64,000 nucleotides of DNA from Streptomyces sp. NBC_00691 (GCF_036226665.1 NZ_CP109007.1:1962501-2026500); one strand, 5' to 3'. Positions 34,495 to 43,517 are shown, counted from the first letter of the stretch. The notes: generated from the sequence alone by a model not told the origin. Translations and numbers: made by a program.

Positions 34495-35718
34495 TCACCA
34501 GACGCGGACCGACCCGCCCGGGGCGAAGGCCGGGCTGGTGGCGCCGGCGGGGACCTCCTTCAGGGGTTCGGCGATCTCCTCGACGCGCGGGCCGTGCACG
34601 GCGGCGAGGGGGTCGAGCAGCCGGAGGTCGAAGCCGTAGACGCGGGCCGCGTTGCCGCCGACCATCGCCGCGACCTCGTCCGCCGACAGTCCCGCGTAGG
34701 CGATCCGGAGACCTTCGCGGGAGTACGGGGTGGTGCCCTCGTCATGGGGGTAGTCGCTGCCCCACATGATCTTGTCGAGGCCGATCCGGTCGCGCAGCGG
34801 CACCTCGTGGGGGCGCATGAAGCTCGCGCCGACGAAGCAGTTGTCGCGCCACACGGTGCTGGGGCCCTTGCCCATGGCCTCGGCGAGGCCCGCGCCGAAC
34901 TTCGACTCCGCCGTGGAGGCCTTCGTCGCCGCCGCCACCAGGCGGCCGTGGTAGTAGTCCAGCATGTCGAGCACGCCCGGGATCCAGCCCGAGCCCTGCT
35001 CGGTCAGGACCAGCTTGAGCCCGGGGTGGCGCCGGAAGGCGCCGCCGAAGACCAGGTGCCACAGCGCCCGGTGGGAGAACCAGGTCGTCTCCACCATGAA
35101 GACCGCGCGCGCGGCCGGTTCGTCGCCCAGCGGCGGGGACGCGGAGCCGCCGTGGTGGTTGACGGGGACGTCCAGCTCGGCGCAGACCGCCCAGATCGGG
35201 TCGTACGCCTCCGAGTACAGCTCGGGCACCGGCGAGCCGGGCGGCACGCCGGGCAGCAGGATGCCGCCGGTGAGTCCCGCCTCGCGGACGCGGCGGATCT
35301 CGGCGACCGCCGCGTCGACGTCGTTGAGGAGGATCTGCGCCACGCCGGCCCTGCGCCCCGGCGCGGCCGCGCAGAAGTCGGCCAGCCACCGGTTGTGCGC
35401 CTGGAGTCCGGCCCAGCGCAGCTCGTACTCGGCCGGGCCGGGCGGCTGGGCCATCAGGGAGGCCTTGGGGAAGAACGGCGGGACGGTGTTGGGGAAGACG
35501 ACCTCGGCGACGATGCCGTCCGCCTCCAGCTCGCGCAGCCGGCGGTCGGAGTTCCAGTTGCGGTCGGCGGTGTCGGCGAGCAGGTCCTCGTACGGGTTGA
35601 CGTAGGAGGCCGCCCAGGCGTCGAAGGCCTCGTGGTGCCGCCGCTCCAGGTACGGCTTGTAGTCGAGGAGGTCGGCGCCCGCGTGGCAGTCCGCCGAGAT
35701 GACGGTGTAGCGGTCCAT
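34495..35718 (-). CDS. Amidohydrolase-2 family TIM-barrel protein (second copy)
   Basis: The 407-residue protein opens with RYTVISADCHAGADL, carries EVVFPNTVPPFFP, NHHGGSAS (metal-site His) and IMWGSDYPHDEGT (catalytic Asp), all typical of the ACMSD/uracil-carboxylate-decarboxylase group of amidohydrolases, which mostly decarboxylate or hydrolyse aromatic or unsaturated acids using a metal ion. The N-terminal HxH of classical members appears as DCHAG. It overlaps the first amidohydrolase by ATGA. The two are about a third identical by eye and may form a heteromer. Confidence 0.88.
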   Translation of the reverse strand: MDRYTVISADCHAGADLLDYKPYLERRHHEAFDAWAASYVNPYEDLLADTADRNWNSDRRLRELEADGIVAEVVFPNTVPPFFPKASLMAQPPGPAEYELRWAGLQAHNRWLADFCAAAPGRRAGVAQILLNDVDAAVAEIRRVREAGLTGGILLPGVPPGSPVPELYSEAYDPIWAVCAELDVPVNHHGGSASPPLGDEPAARAVFMVETTWFSHRALWHLVFGGAFRRHPGLKLVLTEQGSGWIPGVLDMLDYYHGRLVAAATKASTAESKFGAGLAEAMGKGPSTVWRDNCFVGASFMRPHEVPLRDRIGLDKIMWGSDYPHDEGTTPYSREGLRIAYAGLSADEVAAMVGGNAARVYGFDLRLLDPLAAVHGPRVEEIAEPLKEVPAGATSPAFAPGGSVRVW

Positions 35719-37001
35719 CAGCTCACCCCCAGGACGGGGAAGTCGTGGTCCGTCAGCCAGTGCCGGCCGACCTCGCGCGAGCGGGCCCAGGAGGCCTCCA
35801 CGGCCGTCTGGTCGGCGGGCTGGCCGAGGTCCGCGGGGGTCGGGCCGATGCGGCGGGCGATCGGATCCAGCTTCTGGACGTCGAATCCGAAGACCTCGGC
35901 CGCCGCGAGGCCCAGCATCCGGCGGGTCTCCGGCACCGGGATGTCGTGGAAGGTCTTCCGGAGCCACGCGCGCGTGTCCGGCCAGGTTCCCTCCGGGTGC
36001 GGGAAGTCCGAGCCCCACAGGATGTTGTCGACGCCGATCTCGTACCGCTGGGCGAGTTCGCGCCGCTTGGTGTTGGTGGCGCAGATGAAGACCTGCCGGT
36101 CCAGGTACTCGCTCGGGGGCCGTCTCAGCTCCGCGAACGGGGACAGCTTCTTGCCGCCGTGCGCGCCGAGGTAGAGCCGGTCCATGAACCAGAGCAGGTT
36201 CGGCAGCCACCAGCAGCCGGACTCGGCGACCCCGAACCGAAGCCCGGGGTGCCGCTCGAAGACGCCCGACCAGAGCAGGAACCACAGCGGCCTGGCCGGC
36301 CACCAGGTGACCTCGGAGACGTAGATGCCGAGGTGGTCGCCGTACTCCTCGCGCGGCGCCGCCCCCGAGTGCGTGACCAGCGGCATCCCCGTCTCGGCGG
36401 CGGCCGCCCAGACCGGGTCGTAGCGCCGGTCGTGGTACGGCTCCTTGTCCACCCACATGGAGGGGATCATGAGCGCCCCGAGCCCGGACTCCTTGGCGCG
36501 GTGGATCTCGGCGACGACCTTGGCGGGCTCGGCCGTGATCGGCAGCAGCGCCACCCCGCAGTGCCGCTCGGGATTCTGTCCGACGAACTCGGCGAGCCAG
36601 CGGTTGTGCGCCTGCGCGCCCGCCATGCCGAGCTCCGGGTCCTGGTCGCCGGAGAGGCCGAGGCCGACGCCGAAGGGCGCGGCGGTCTGGCTGTCGACGG
36701 CGTCCGCGTCGGGGAAGACGACCTCGGCGGCCACCCCGTCGCCGTCGAGTTCCTTGAGGCGCTGCCCGGCGTCCCAGCCGCCGCGCAGCCCTTCCTCGTT
36801 GTCGCTGAACCACTTGTTCGCGAAGGCCTCGTTGCGGACCCCGAGCCGCGTCATGGCCTCCCGGCGGGCCTCGCGTCCGGCGAGGAAGTCGTCGAACGCG
36901 CCGTGGAAGCGGGAGTCGAGGTAGAGCCGGTACCTCTCGGTGGGCAGCCCGGCGTGGCAGTCGGAGGAGATGATCAGATACGGGTCGTTCGGATCGGCCA
37001 T
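35718..37001 (-). CDS. Amidohydrolase-2 family TIM-barrel protein (first copy)
   Basis: The 427-residue protein has the same layout as its downstream neighbour: YLIISSDCHAGLP at the start, EVVFPDADAVDSQ, VTHSGAAPREEYG and ILWGSDFPHPEGTWP. It belongs to the metal-dependent ACMSD-like amidohydrolases. It starts ten bases after the SDR stop and overlaps the next amidohydrolase by four, so a tightly coupled operon is certain in layout. The substrate is unknown; the partner genes suggest breakdown of a carboxylated organic compound. Confidence 0.88.
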   Translation of the reverse strand: MADPNDPYLIISSDCHAGLPTERYRLYLDSRFHGAFDDFLAGREARREAMTRLGVRNEAFANKWFSDNEEGLRGGWDAGQRLKELDGDGVAAEVVFPDADAVDSQTAAPFGVGLGLSGDQDPELGMAGAQAHNRWLAEFVGQNPERHCGVALLPITAEPAKVVAEIHRAKESGLGALMIPSMWVDKEPYHDRRYDPVWAAAAETGMPLVTHSGAAPREEYGDHLGIYVSEVTWWPARPLWFLLWSGVFERHPGLRFGVAESGCWWLPNLLWFMDRLYLGAHGGKKLSPFAELRRPPSEYLDRQVFICATNTKRRELAQRYEIGVDNILWGSDFPHPEGTWPDTRAWLRKTFHDIPVPETRRMLGLAAAEVFGFDVQKLDPIARRIGPTPADLGQPADQTAVEASWARSREVGRHWLTDHDFPVLGVS

Positions 37002-37011
37002 CGGGGCCCCC

Positions 37012-37896
37012 TCAGTCGAGGATGAAGTTCTCCAGGTACGACGGGTCGGAGCGGTCGAGCATGGAGCGCGAGCGCGCCGTGATCTGCCGGTCGCTGTGCT
37101 CGCTCTCGGGCAGCATCCAGAAGCGGTCGGCGCGGATGCCGTCGACGACGTGCTCGGCGACCTCCTCCACCGGGGTGAAGGCGACCTCGTGGCCGGCCTG
37201 CCTCATGGCGGCCTCCCACTGGTCGAGGCTGCGGTACGGGGTCCTGCGCGGGCGCTCCTTGGCGTACCGCTCGGGCCGGTTGCGGTGCGACTCCCAGAGG
37301 CCGGTGCGGAGCATGTGCGGCCCGGGGAAGAGCACGGAGGCGCTCACGCGCGCGTGCTCGGCCCTGAGGTGGGCGTAGAGCGATTCGGTCATGGTGACGA
37401 CGGCCGCCTTGGTGACCGCGTACACGGAGGCGGTGGGGAGCGGGGCGATGCCGCCGTCGCCGGAGGAGGTGTTGACGACATGGCCGGGTTCGCCGCCCGC
37501 GAGCATCCGGGGGACGAAGGCCTGGATGCCGTGGAAGACGCCCCAGACGTTGACGGAGAAGGCCCACTTCCAGTCGTTGGGCTCGTGCTCCCACATCCGG
37601 CCCTCGGCGCCGGAGCCGACGCCCGCGTTGTTGCAGAGGACGTGGACGGCGCCGAAGGTGTCGTACGCGGCCTCCGCGAACGCCCGTACCGCGTCGGGGT
37701 CGGAGACGTCGACCGTCCGGGCGAGGACCTGCGCCCCGCCGTCCGTCAGTTCGCCGGCGGCCTCGGCGAGGGCGCCCTCCTCGACGTCGCCGAGGACGAC
37801 GGCCAGGCCCTCGGCGGCGAAGCGGCGGGCCATCGCGAGGCCGATGCCGCTGGCCGCGCCGGTGACGACGGCGACCTGTCCCGGGCGCAGCTCCAT
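37012..37896 (-). CDS. SDR family oxidoreductase
   Basis: The 294-residue short-chain dehydrogenase has cofactor motif TGAASGIGLAMARRF, NNAGVGSG, the catalytic Ser (NTSSGDGG) and YAVTKAAVV. A longer C-terminal half with EVAFTPVEEVAEHVVDGI is typical of the actinobacterial SDRs annotated as steroid or alcohol dehydrogenases. ATG at 37896 overlaps the stop of the upstream acetoacetate-decarboxylase-family gene (ATGA). Confidence 0.9.
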   Translation of the reverse strand: MELRPGQVAVVTGAASGIGLAMARRFAAEGLAVVLGDVEEGALAEAAGELTDGGAQVLARTVDVSDPDAVRAFAEAAYDTFGAVHVLCNNAGVGSGAEGRMWEHEPNDWKWAFSVNVWGVFHGIQAFVPRMLAGGEPGHVVNTSSGDGGIAPLPTASVYAVTKAAVVTMTESLYAHLRAEHARVSASVLFPGPHMLRTGLWESHRNRPERYAKERPRRTPYRSLDQWEAAMRQAGHEVAFTPVEEVAEHVVDGIRADRFWMLPESEHSDRQITARSRSMLDRSDPSYLENFILD

Positions 37897-38693
37897 CAGA
37901 TGCTCCCCTCGGGCGGGCCGTCGAGGATCTGCTGCGGGTCGTCGTACCGCTGGTGGATGTACGGCAGGAGGGCCTGCGCGGAGACGCGCTCGGCGACCGT
38001 GCCCTTCTGGTCGGTGGTCTTCTCGCCGATGGTGATCTCGACGAGCCGGCGGACGGGGAGGTCGGCGACCGGGTCGTACATGGACTCGCGCAGCACCACG
38101 TCGCCGGTGACGCGCTCCAGCTTCCGGACCTTCTCGTTGCGGACGCAGTGGACGAGGACGGGTTCGGCGTCGAAGCCCGTACCGTCCACGCCCGGCAGGA
38201 ACTTGAAGTAGAAGTCGGTCTTCTCGACCGGCTCCGGGAGCGGCAGGGGCCCGGAGACCGCGCCGCGCACCTCGACGAAGTCGATGCCGTGCCGGCCGAG
38301 CGCCGCGCGGACGACGAGCCCGTCGCGCTCGACGACGACCTCGCCGAGTTTCTTCGGTTCGCCGAAGACCTCGCGGCCGCCGACGAGGGCCCGCTCGTGG
38401 GTCATCGGCATCACCAGCGGGTACCAGCCCTCGCGGTCGCCGTGGGCGGCGGCGACGGCGACGGAGCCGGCGCCGAGGGGATAGCCGGGCAGGTCGACCT
38501 GGGAGATGTTGGCCCGCACGAGGGGCCGCTCGGTGGGTTTCAGCGGGGGCGGCAGGACGGCCGCCACCACGTCCGGATCGGTCTCCCAGACGGCGACCAC
38601 TCCGGTGGACCAGATGTCGGGGAGCTTCGCGCTCTTCGTGCGGGCCGCCGTGATCTCGGCGTCCGTGCGCGCCCCGTACCGTACTCGTGCCAT
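37896..38693 (-). CDS. Acetoacetate decarboxylase family protein
   Basis: The 265-residue protein has the ADC fold signature: GREVFGEPKKLGEVVVE contains the region of the Schiff-base lysine of acetoacetate decarboxylase, and YPLGAGSVAVAAAHG and ESMYDPVADLPV fit the family. Members decarboxylate beta-keto acids or act as aldolase-dehydratases. ATG at 38693 follows AAGGGTGG. It is the first gene of a five- or six-gene leftward operon and is divergent from a TetR regulator. Confidence 0.87.
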   Translation of the reverse strand: MARVRYGARTDAEITAARTKSAKLPDIWSTGVVAVWETDPDVVAAVLPPPLKPTERPLVRANISQVDLPGYPLGAGSVAVAAAHGDREGWYPLVMPMTHERALVGGREVFGEPKKLGEVVVERDGLVVRAALGRHGIDFVEVRGAVSGPLPLPEPVEKTDFYFKFLPGVDGTGFDAEPVLVHCVRNEKVRKLERVTGDVVLRESMYDPVADLPVRRLVEITIGEKTTDQKGTVAERVSAQALLPYIHQRYDDPQQILDGPPEGSI

Positions 38694-38721
38694 GACGTAC
38701 CACCCTTCTGGGGGTCGGGTC

Positions 38722-38736
38722 TGTAACAGAGTTACA
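38722..38736. promoter_or_regulatory. Candidate TetR operator
   Basis: TGTAACAGAGTTACA is a perfect inverted repeat with six-base arms and a three-base centre, placed 28 bases upstream of the ADC-family gene and 53 bases upstream of the TetR gene. Its position suits repression of both divergent units. Binding is inferred. Confidence 0.65.
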
Positions 38737-38789
38737 CCGGCGGCGATGAAGGGTAAAGACCCGTGCACGCGACAGAGTTGGGGGAACGG

Positions 38790-39467
38790 ATGGCGCGCGC
38801 CGCACTCAGCCGCGAGGAAGTCCTGGAGACCGCCGCCGCCCTGGTGCGCCGGCACGGTCCGGACGCCCTCACCATGCGCAGGCTCGCGGCCGAGCTGGGC
38901 ACGGCGGTCACCTCGATCTACTGGCACGTCGGCAACCGCGAGTCCCTGCTCGACGCCCTGGTCGAGCGGACGGTCGCGGATCTCGACACGATCCGCCCGC
39001 GCGGCGCGACCCCCGCCGACCGCCTGGTCTCGGTCGCCCGCGCGCTGCGCCGCGCCCTGCGCGAGCGCCCCCACCTGGTCGCGATGGTCCACGAACGGGG
39101 CCTGACGGAACGCATGTTCCTGCCGGCCCAGCGCGCTCTGGTCCATGAGGCGCACGCCGCGGGACTGCGCGGGGCGCACGCGGCGCGGGCCGTCCGCGCG
39201 GTGCAGTTCCAGGTCGTCGGCTATGTCCTGGTGGAGCGCAACCGGGAGCGCGCCCCGGCGCAGTCGCCGGCGGAGGAGGAGCTGTGGAGCGGCGAGGACG
39301 CCGAGTCCGACGAGGCCCTCGCCCGTGCGCTCGCCGCCCCGATCGACACCGAGCGGCTGTTCGTCGACTCGGTGCGGGCCCTGGTGGAGGGACTCCTCGC
39401 CGGGGCTCCCGGGGCCGCCGGGGAGACCGGGGACGGAGTTGTCGGCCGCGGGCCGTATTCTCAGTGA
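38790..39467 (+). CDS. TetR/AcrR family transcriptional regulator
   Basis: The 225-residue protein has the N-terminal TetR helix-turn-helix (about residues 5-50; EEVLETAAALVRRHG and MRRLAAELGTAVTSIYWHVGNRESLLDAL) and a TetR C-terminal ligand domain. ATG at 38790 follows GGGGGAACGG; an earlier in-frame GTG at 38763 lacks a site. It is divergent from the ADC/SDR/amidohydrolase operon with a palindrome between, so it probably represses that operon. Its stop overlaps the exonuclease start (GTGA). Confidence 0.92.
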   Translation: MARAALSREEVLETAAALVRRHGPDALTMRRLAAELGTAVTSIYWHVGNRESLLDALVERTVADLDTIRPRGATPADRLVSVARALRRALRERPHLVAMVHERGLTERMFLPAQRALVHEAHAAGLRGAHAARAVRAVQFQVVGYVLVERNRERAPAQSPAEEELWSGEDAESDEALARALAAPIDTERLFVDSVRALVEGLLAGAPGAAGETGDGVVGRGPYSQ

Positions 39468-40453
39468 CCGTGCTTGACGACCGTACGACAGCAGCGACGT
39501 GGCCGGCCGCCTACCCGCAGGGGTACGCGGTCGTCGACGTGGAGACCACCGGACTCGCCCGCGACGACCGGATAGTGTCGGCTGCCGTCTACCGGCTGGA
39601 CGCCCAGGGGAACGTCGAGGACCACTGGTACACGCTCGTCAACCCCGAGCGCGATCCGGGACCCGTCTGGATCCACGGGCTCACCACCGACGTCCTGGAG
39701 GGCGCTCCGCTCTTCCCGGAGATCGCGGCGGAGTTCGCGGCCCGGCTGGACGGGCGGGTGCTCGTCGCGCACAACGCGATGTTCGACTGGCAGATGATCG
39801 CCCGGGAGTACGCGCGCGCGGAGTCGGCCGCGCCGGTGCGGCAGCGGCTGTGCACGATCGCGCTCGCCAAGGAGCTGTCGCTGCCGCTGCCGAACCACAA
39901 GCTGGAGTCGCTCGCCGCGCACTTCGGCGTGGTGCAGCAGCGCGCGCACAACGCGCTGGACGACGCGCGCGTGCTCGCGGAGGCGTTCCGGCCGAGCCTG
40001 CACGCGGCCGCCGAGCGCAACGTACGGCTGCCGCTGCTGGAGTGCCGGCCGCTGACCGAGTGGGCCGCGTCACCCGCGCAGCAGCCGCGGATCGGCCACC
40101 AGGCCGGGTACGGCTCCTCGTACCGGGCGGGCAGCTGGCGTCCCTCGCGGAAGCGGCCGCCGTGCCCGTACCCCAACCCCGGCCGGTACGAGACGGACAA
40201 ACCGCTCAAGCAGGGCATGCGGGTGGCGTTCTCCGGGGACACCTCCGTCGACCGCGAGCTGCTGGAGGACCGCACGGTCGACGCCGGGCTCCATGTGGCG
40301 GGGAGCGTCTCCCGGCTCACGAGCCTCCTGGTCACCAACGACCCGGACTCCGCCACCTCCAAGACCGTCAAGGCCAAGTCCTTCGGCACGCCGGTCGTGG
40401 ACGAGGCGGCGTACACCCAGTTGCTGCGGGACGTGGCCCCGGCAGACGGGTGA
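39464..40453 (+). CDS. DEDDh exonuclease with C-terminal BRCT-like domain
   Basis: The 329-residue protein has a DnaQ-like exonuclease domain (about residues 18-180): AVVDVETTGL, LVAHNAMFDWQM and AHNALDDARVLAEAF hold the D-E-D-D residues and the DEDDh histidine. The C-terminal part (about 240-325) resembles a BRCT domain (GMRVAFSGDT, RLTSLLVTND, GTPVVDEAAY). GTG at 39464 overlaps the TetR stop by four bases; a GTG two codons later is possible. Likely DNA-repair 3'-5' exonuclease; its link with the TetR gene may be only positional. Confidence 0.88.
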   Translation: MTVLDDRTTAATWPAAYPQGYAVVDVETTGLARDDRIVSAAVYRLDAQGNVEDHWYTLVNPERDPGPVWIHGLTTDVLEGAPLFPEIAAEFAARLDGRVLVAHNAMFDWQMIAREYARAESAAPVRQRLCTIALAKELSLPLPNHKLESLAAHFGVVQQRAHNALDDARVLAEAFRPSLHAAAERNVRLPLLECRPLTEWAASPAQQPRIGHQAGYGSSYRAGSWRPSRKRPPCPYPNPGRYETDKPLKQGMRVAFSGDTSVDRELLEDRTVDAGLHVAGSVSRLTSLLVTNDPDSATSKTVKAKSFGTPVVDEAAYTQLLRDVAPADG

Positions 40454-40517
40454 CACCCCCGGCCCGGCGGGCGTGCCGAGCTGCGCACGCCCCGCCGGGA
40501 GCCTCACCCTGTGGCGC

Positions 40518-40751
40518 ATGGCACGTTGTGAGGTCTGCGGAAACGATTACGGCATGTCCTTCGAGGTACACGCGCAGGGCGCGATCCATGTCTTCGACTG
40601 CTTCGCCTGCGCCATCCACCGCATGGCGCCCATCTGCGAGCACTGCCGGGTCCAGATCATCGGGCAGGGCGTCGAGGTCGACGGCAGCTGGTACTGCGGC
40701 GGCCACTGCGCCCGCGCGGAGGGAAAGGTGGGCATCGTCGACAGGGTGTGA
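40518..40751 (+). CDS. Small zinc-ribbon-like protein
   Basis: The 77-residue protein has two CxxC pairs and further Cys/His residues: CEVCGNDYGMSFEVHAQG, DCFACAIHRM, CEHCRVQ and WYCGGHCARAEG. These can form two treble-clef or ribbon zinc sites. The ribosome site before ATG 40518 is weak. Conserved in Streptomyces as I recall; role unknown. It lies 64 bases after the exonuclease gene. Confidence 0.8.
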   Translation: MARCEVCGNDYGMSFEVHAQGAIHVFDCFACAIHRMAPICEHCRVQIIGQGVEVDGSWYCGGHCARAEGKVGIVDRV

Positions 40752-40859
40752 GGGATCCGGGGCCGGGAACGGCAGGGTCCGCGGAAACGATCCCGGGCCC
40801 GTCACGCACGAGCCGCCCCCCGTGCGTACACCCCATGGACCGAGTTGTACGGTCATGGG

Positions 40860-41687
40860 GTGTACCGCTTCTTGTTGTCCCGGCAGTGGGTGATCCTCAC
40901 CCTCATCGCCCTCGTCCTCGTCCCGACGATGATCGAGCTGGGCTTCTGGCAGTTCCACCGGCACGAGCGCCGGGTCGCCCAGAACGCCCTGATCGCGGAC
41001 AGCATCGCGGCGAAGCCGCTCCCGGTCGAGGAGCTCACCTCCCCCGGCCACACGGTCCCGCGCTCCGACTACTGGCGGCCCGTCACCGCCACCGGCACCT
41101 TCGACACCACCCACGAGGTGGTCGTCCGCCGCCGCACCTCCTCCGACGAGCGGGTCGGCGTACACATCCTGAGCCCGCTGGTCCTCCGCGACGGTCGGAT
41201 CGTCCTGGTCAACCGCGGCTGGGTCCCGGCCGCCGCCGACCAGCACTCCTACCCGCCGGTGCCGCCCGCCCCCAAGGGCGAGGTGACCATCACCGGCCGG
41301 CTCAAGGCCGACGAGACGACCGGCGCCAGCGGCATCAAGGACCTCAAGGGCCTGCCGGACCGTCAGGTCATGCTGATCAACAGCGGGCAGCAGGCGGAGC
41401 TGATCGGTCGCGAGGTCCTCGGCGGCTATCTGGAGCAGACCGGGCCCGAGCCCGCCGGGGACACCCCCGAGCTGATCCCCGAGCCCGACCACACGTCGAT
41501 CGGCTCCCACATGGCGTACGCCGTGCAGTGGTGGCTGTTCACGGCCGGGGTACCCGTCGGCTGGGTGATCCTGGTCCGCCGCGAGAAGCGCGACCGTGCC
41601 GCCGCCGCCTCCGGCACCACGGGGAACGACACCCCGGGAACCCCCGAACGGGACCCCGAGGCGATCCAGGCCACTCCGTCCGTCTGA
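40860..41687 (+). CDS. SURF1 family cytochrome oxidase biogenesis protein
   Basis: The 275-residue protein has an N-terminal membrane helix (about residues 8-30), a periplasmic-side SURF1 domain with GFWQFHRHERR, RPVTATGTFD and VLVNRGWVPA, and a C-terminal helix (about 222-242, WWLFTAGVPVGWVILV). SURF1 proteins help assemble the heme a/CuB site of cytochrome c oxidase. GTG at 40860 is the likely start; a TTG at 40845 in the same frame would add five residues. A Pro/Thr-rich tail ends the chain. Confidence 0.9.
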   Translation: MYRFLLSRQWVILTLIALVLVPTMIELGFWQFHRHERRVAQNALIADSIAAKPLPVEELTSPGHTVPRSDYWRPVTATGTFDTTHEVVVRRRTSSDERVGVHILSPLVLRDGRIVLVNRGWVPAAADQHSYPPVPPAPKGEVTITGRLKADETTGASGIKDLKGLPDRQVMLINSGQQAELIGREVLGGYLEQTGPEPAGDTPELIPEPDHTSIGSHMAYAVQWWLFTAGVPVGWVILVRREKRDRAAAASGTTGNDTPGTPERDPEAIQATPSV

Positions 41688-41721
41688 TTGACAGGCGCCA
41701 CTTCCGGGAACAGCCCAAAGC

Positions 41722-43512
41722 GTGACGCAACGTATCGACGACTACGCCCTCATCGGCGATCTCCAGACCGCCGCGCTCGTCGGCCGCGACGGGTCGGTCG
41801 ACTGGCTGTGTCTGCCCCGCTTCGACTCGGCCGCCTGCTTCGCCGCGATCCTCGGCGACGAGGACAACGGCCACTGGCGGATCGCCCCCAAGGGCGCCAC
41901 GACCTGCTCCTCGCGCAGATACGCCGAGGACTCCCTGGTCCTGGAGACCTACTGGGAGACCCGCACGGGCACGGTCAAGGTCGTCGACTTCATGCCGCAG
42001 CGGGACAGGGCCCCCGATCTGATGCGGATCGTCGAGGGCGTCAGCGGCACCGTCGAGATGGACGCCGTCCTGCGGCTCCGCTTCGACTACGGCTCGGTCG
42101 TGCCCTGGATGCGCCGCGCGGACGGCCACCGGGTCGCCGTCGCCGGGCCCGACGCGGTCTGGCTGCGCAGCGAGCCGCCGGTGAAGACCTGGGGCCAGCA
42201 GTTCTCCACCTGTTCCTCCTTCACCGTCGGCGCCGGCGAGAAGGTCGCCTTCGTGATGACCTGGCACCCCTCGCACGAGCCGCGTCCCGATCTCATCGAC
42301 CCCCACACGGCCCTGGAGCAGTCCCTGGCGGACTGGCGGGAGTGGTCGGGCCGCTGCACCTACCGGGGGCCGTACCGGGAGGCGGTGCTGCGCTCGCTGA
42401 TCACCCTCAAGGCCCTCACGTACGCCCCGACCGGCGGGATCATGGCCGCGCCCACCACCTCCCTGCCGGAGGAGGTCGGCGGCGTGCGGAACTGGGACTA
42501 CCGCGCCTGCTGGCTCCGCGACTCCTCCCTCACCCTCGGCGCGCTGCTCGCCGCCGGATACGTCGACGAGGCGGGCGCCTGGCGGGACTGGCTGCTCCGC
42601 TCGGTCGCCGGCGACCCGGCCGACCTGCAGATCATGTACGGGCCCGCCGGGGAGCGCCGGCTCCCCGAGACCACCCTGCCGTGGCTGCGCGGCTACGCCG
42701 ACTCGGCGCCGGTACGGACCGGGAACGCGGCCGTGGACCAGTTCCAGCTCGATGTGTACGGCGAGGTCATGGACTCGCTCCACCGCGCGCGTGAGGCCGG
42801 GATCCCCGCGGAGCGGCACGCCTGGAACCTGCAGCTGAGCCTGCTCGGCTTCCTGGAGTCGACCTGGCGCGAGCCCGACGAGGGACTGTGGGAGGTGCGC
42901 GGCCCCCGTCGGCACTTCACCCACTCGAAGGTGATGGCCTGGGTGGCCGCCGACCGGGCGGTGCGGACCCTGGAGGCGGACCCCTCGCTGCCGGGGGACG
43001 CGGCGCGGTGGCGGGCGATGCGGGACGAGATCCACGCGCAGGTGTGCGCCCGGTCCTACGACCCCGTGCGGAACACCTTCACCCAGTCGTACGGCTCCCA
43101 GGAGCTGGACGCCGCGACCCTGCTCATCCCCCAGGTCGGCTTCCTGCCGCCGGACGACCCCCGGGTGGTGGGCACGGTGGACGCCGTACAGGCGGAGCTG
43201 ACGCACGGCGGCTACGTACGCCGCTACAGCACCGGCGCGGAGGCGGTGGACGGTCTCCCGGGCGAGGAGGGCACCTTCCTGGTCTGCTCCTTCTGGCTCG
43301 CGGACGCGCTCCGGCTCTGCGGCCGGCGCGAGGAGGCCCGCGCGCTCTTCGAACGGCTCGTGGCCCTGTGCAACGACGTGGGCCTCCTGGCGGAGGAGTA
43401 CGACCCGGTGACGGACCGCCAGCTGGGCAACTTCCCGCAGGCCTTCAGCCACATCGGCCTGGTGGGCACGGCGCTCGCACTGGCAGCCGAGGATCAGGAC
43501 CCGGCAGGATAG
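41722..43512 (+). CDS. Glycoside hydrolase family 15 protein
   Basis: The 596-residue protein starts TQRIDDYALIGDLQTAALVG, the usual opening of actinobacterial GH15 enzymes. An N-terminal beta-sandwich (about 1-220) precedes an (alpha/alpha)6 barrel with VRNWDYRACWLRDSSLTLGAL and LLAEEYDPVTDRQLGNFPQAFSH (the latter holds the catalytic glutamate region). Family enzymes are glucoamylases, trehalases or glucodextranases; mycobacterial homologues are trehalases. No signal peptide, so it acts in the cytoplasm. GTG start at 41722. Confidence 0.93.
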   Translation: MTQRIDDYALIGDLQTAALVGRDGSVDWLCLPRFDSAACFAAILGDEDNGHWRIAPKGATTCSSRRYAEDSLVLETYWETRTGTVKVVDFMPQRDRAPDLMRIVEGVSGTVEMDAVLRLRFDYGSVVPWMRRADGHRVAVAGPDAVWLRSEPPVKTWGQQFSTCSSFTVGAGEKVAFVMTWHPSHEPRPDLIDPHTALEQSLADWREWSGRCTYRGPYREAVLRSLITLKALTYAPTGGIMAAPTTSLPEEVGGVRNWDYRACWLRDSSLTLGALLAAGYVDEAGAWRDWLLRSVAGDPADLQIMYGPAGERRLPETTLPWLRGYADSAPVRTGNAAVDQFQLDVYGEVMDSLHRAREAGIPAERHAWNLQLSLLGFLESTWREPDEGLWEVRGPRRHFTHSKVMAWVAADRAVRTLEADPSLPGDAARWRAMRDEIHAQVCARSYDPVRNTFTQSYGSQELDAATLLIPQVGFLPPDDPRVVGTVDAVQAELTHGGYVRRYSTGAEAVDGLPGEEGTFLVCSFWLADALRLCGRREEARALFERLVALCNDVGLLAEEYDPVTDRQLGNFPQAFSHIGLVGTALALAAEDQDPAG

Positions 43513-43517
43513 GGCCC

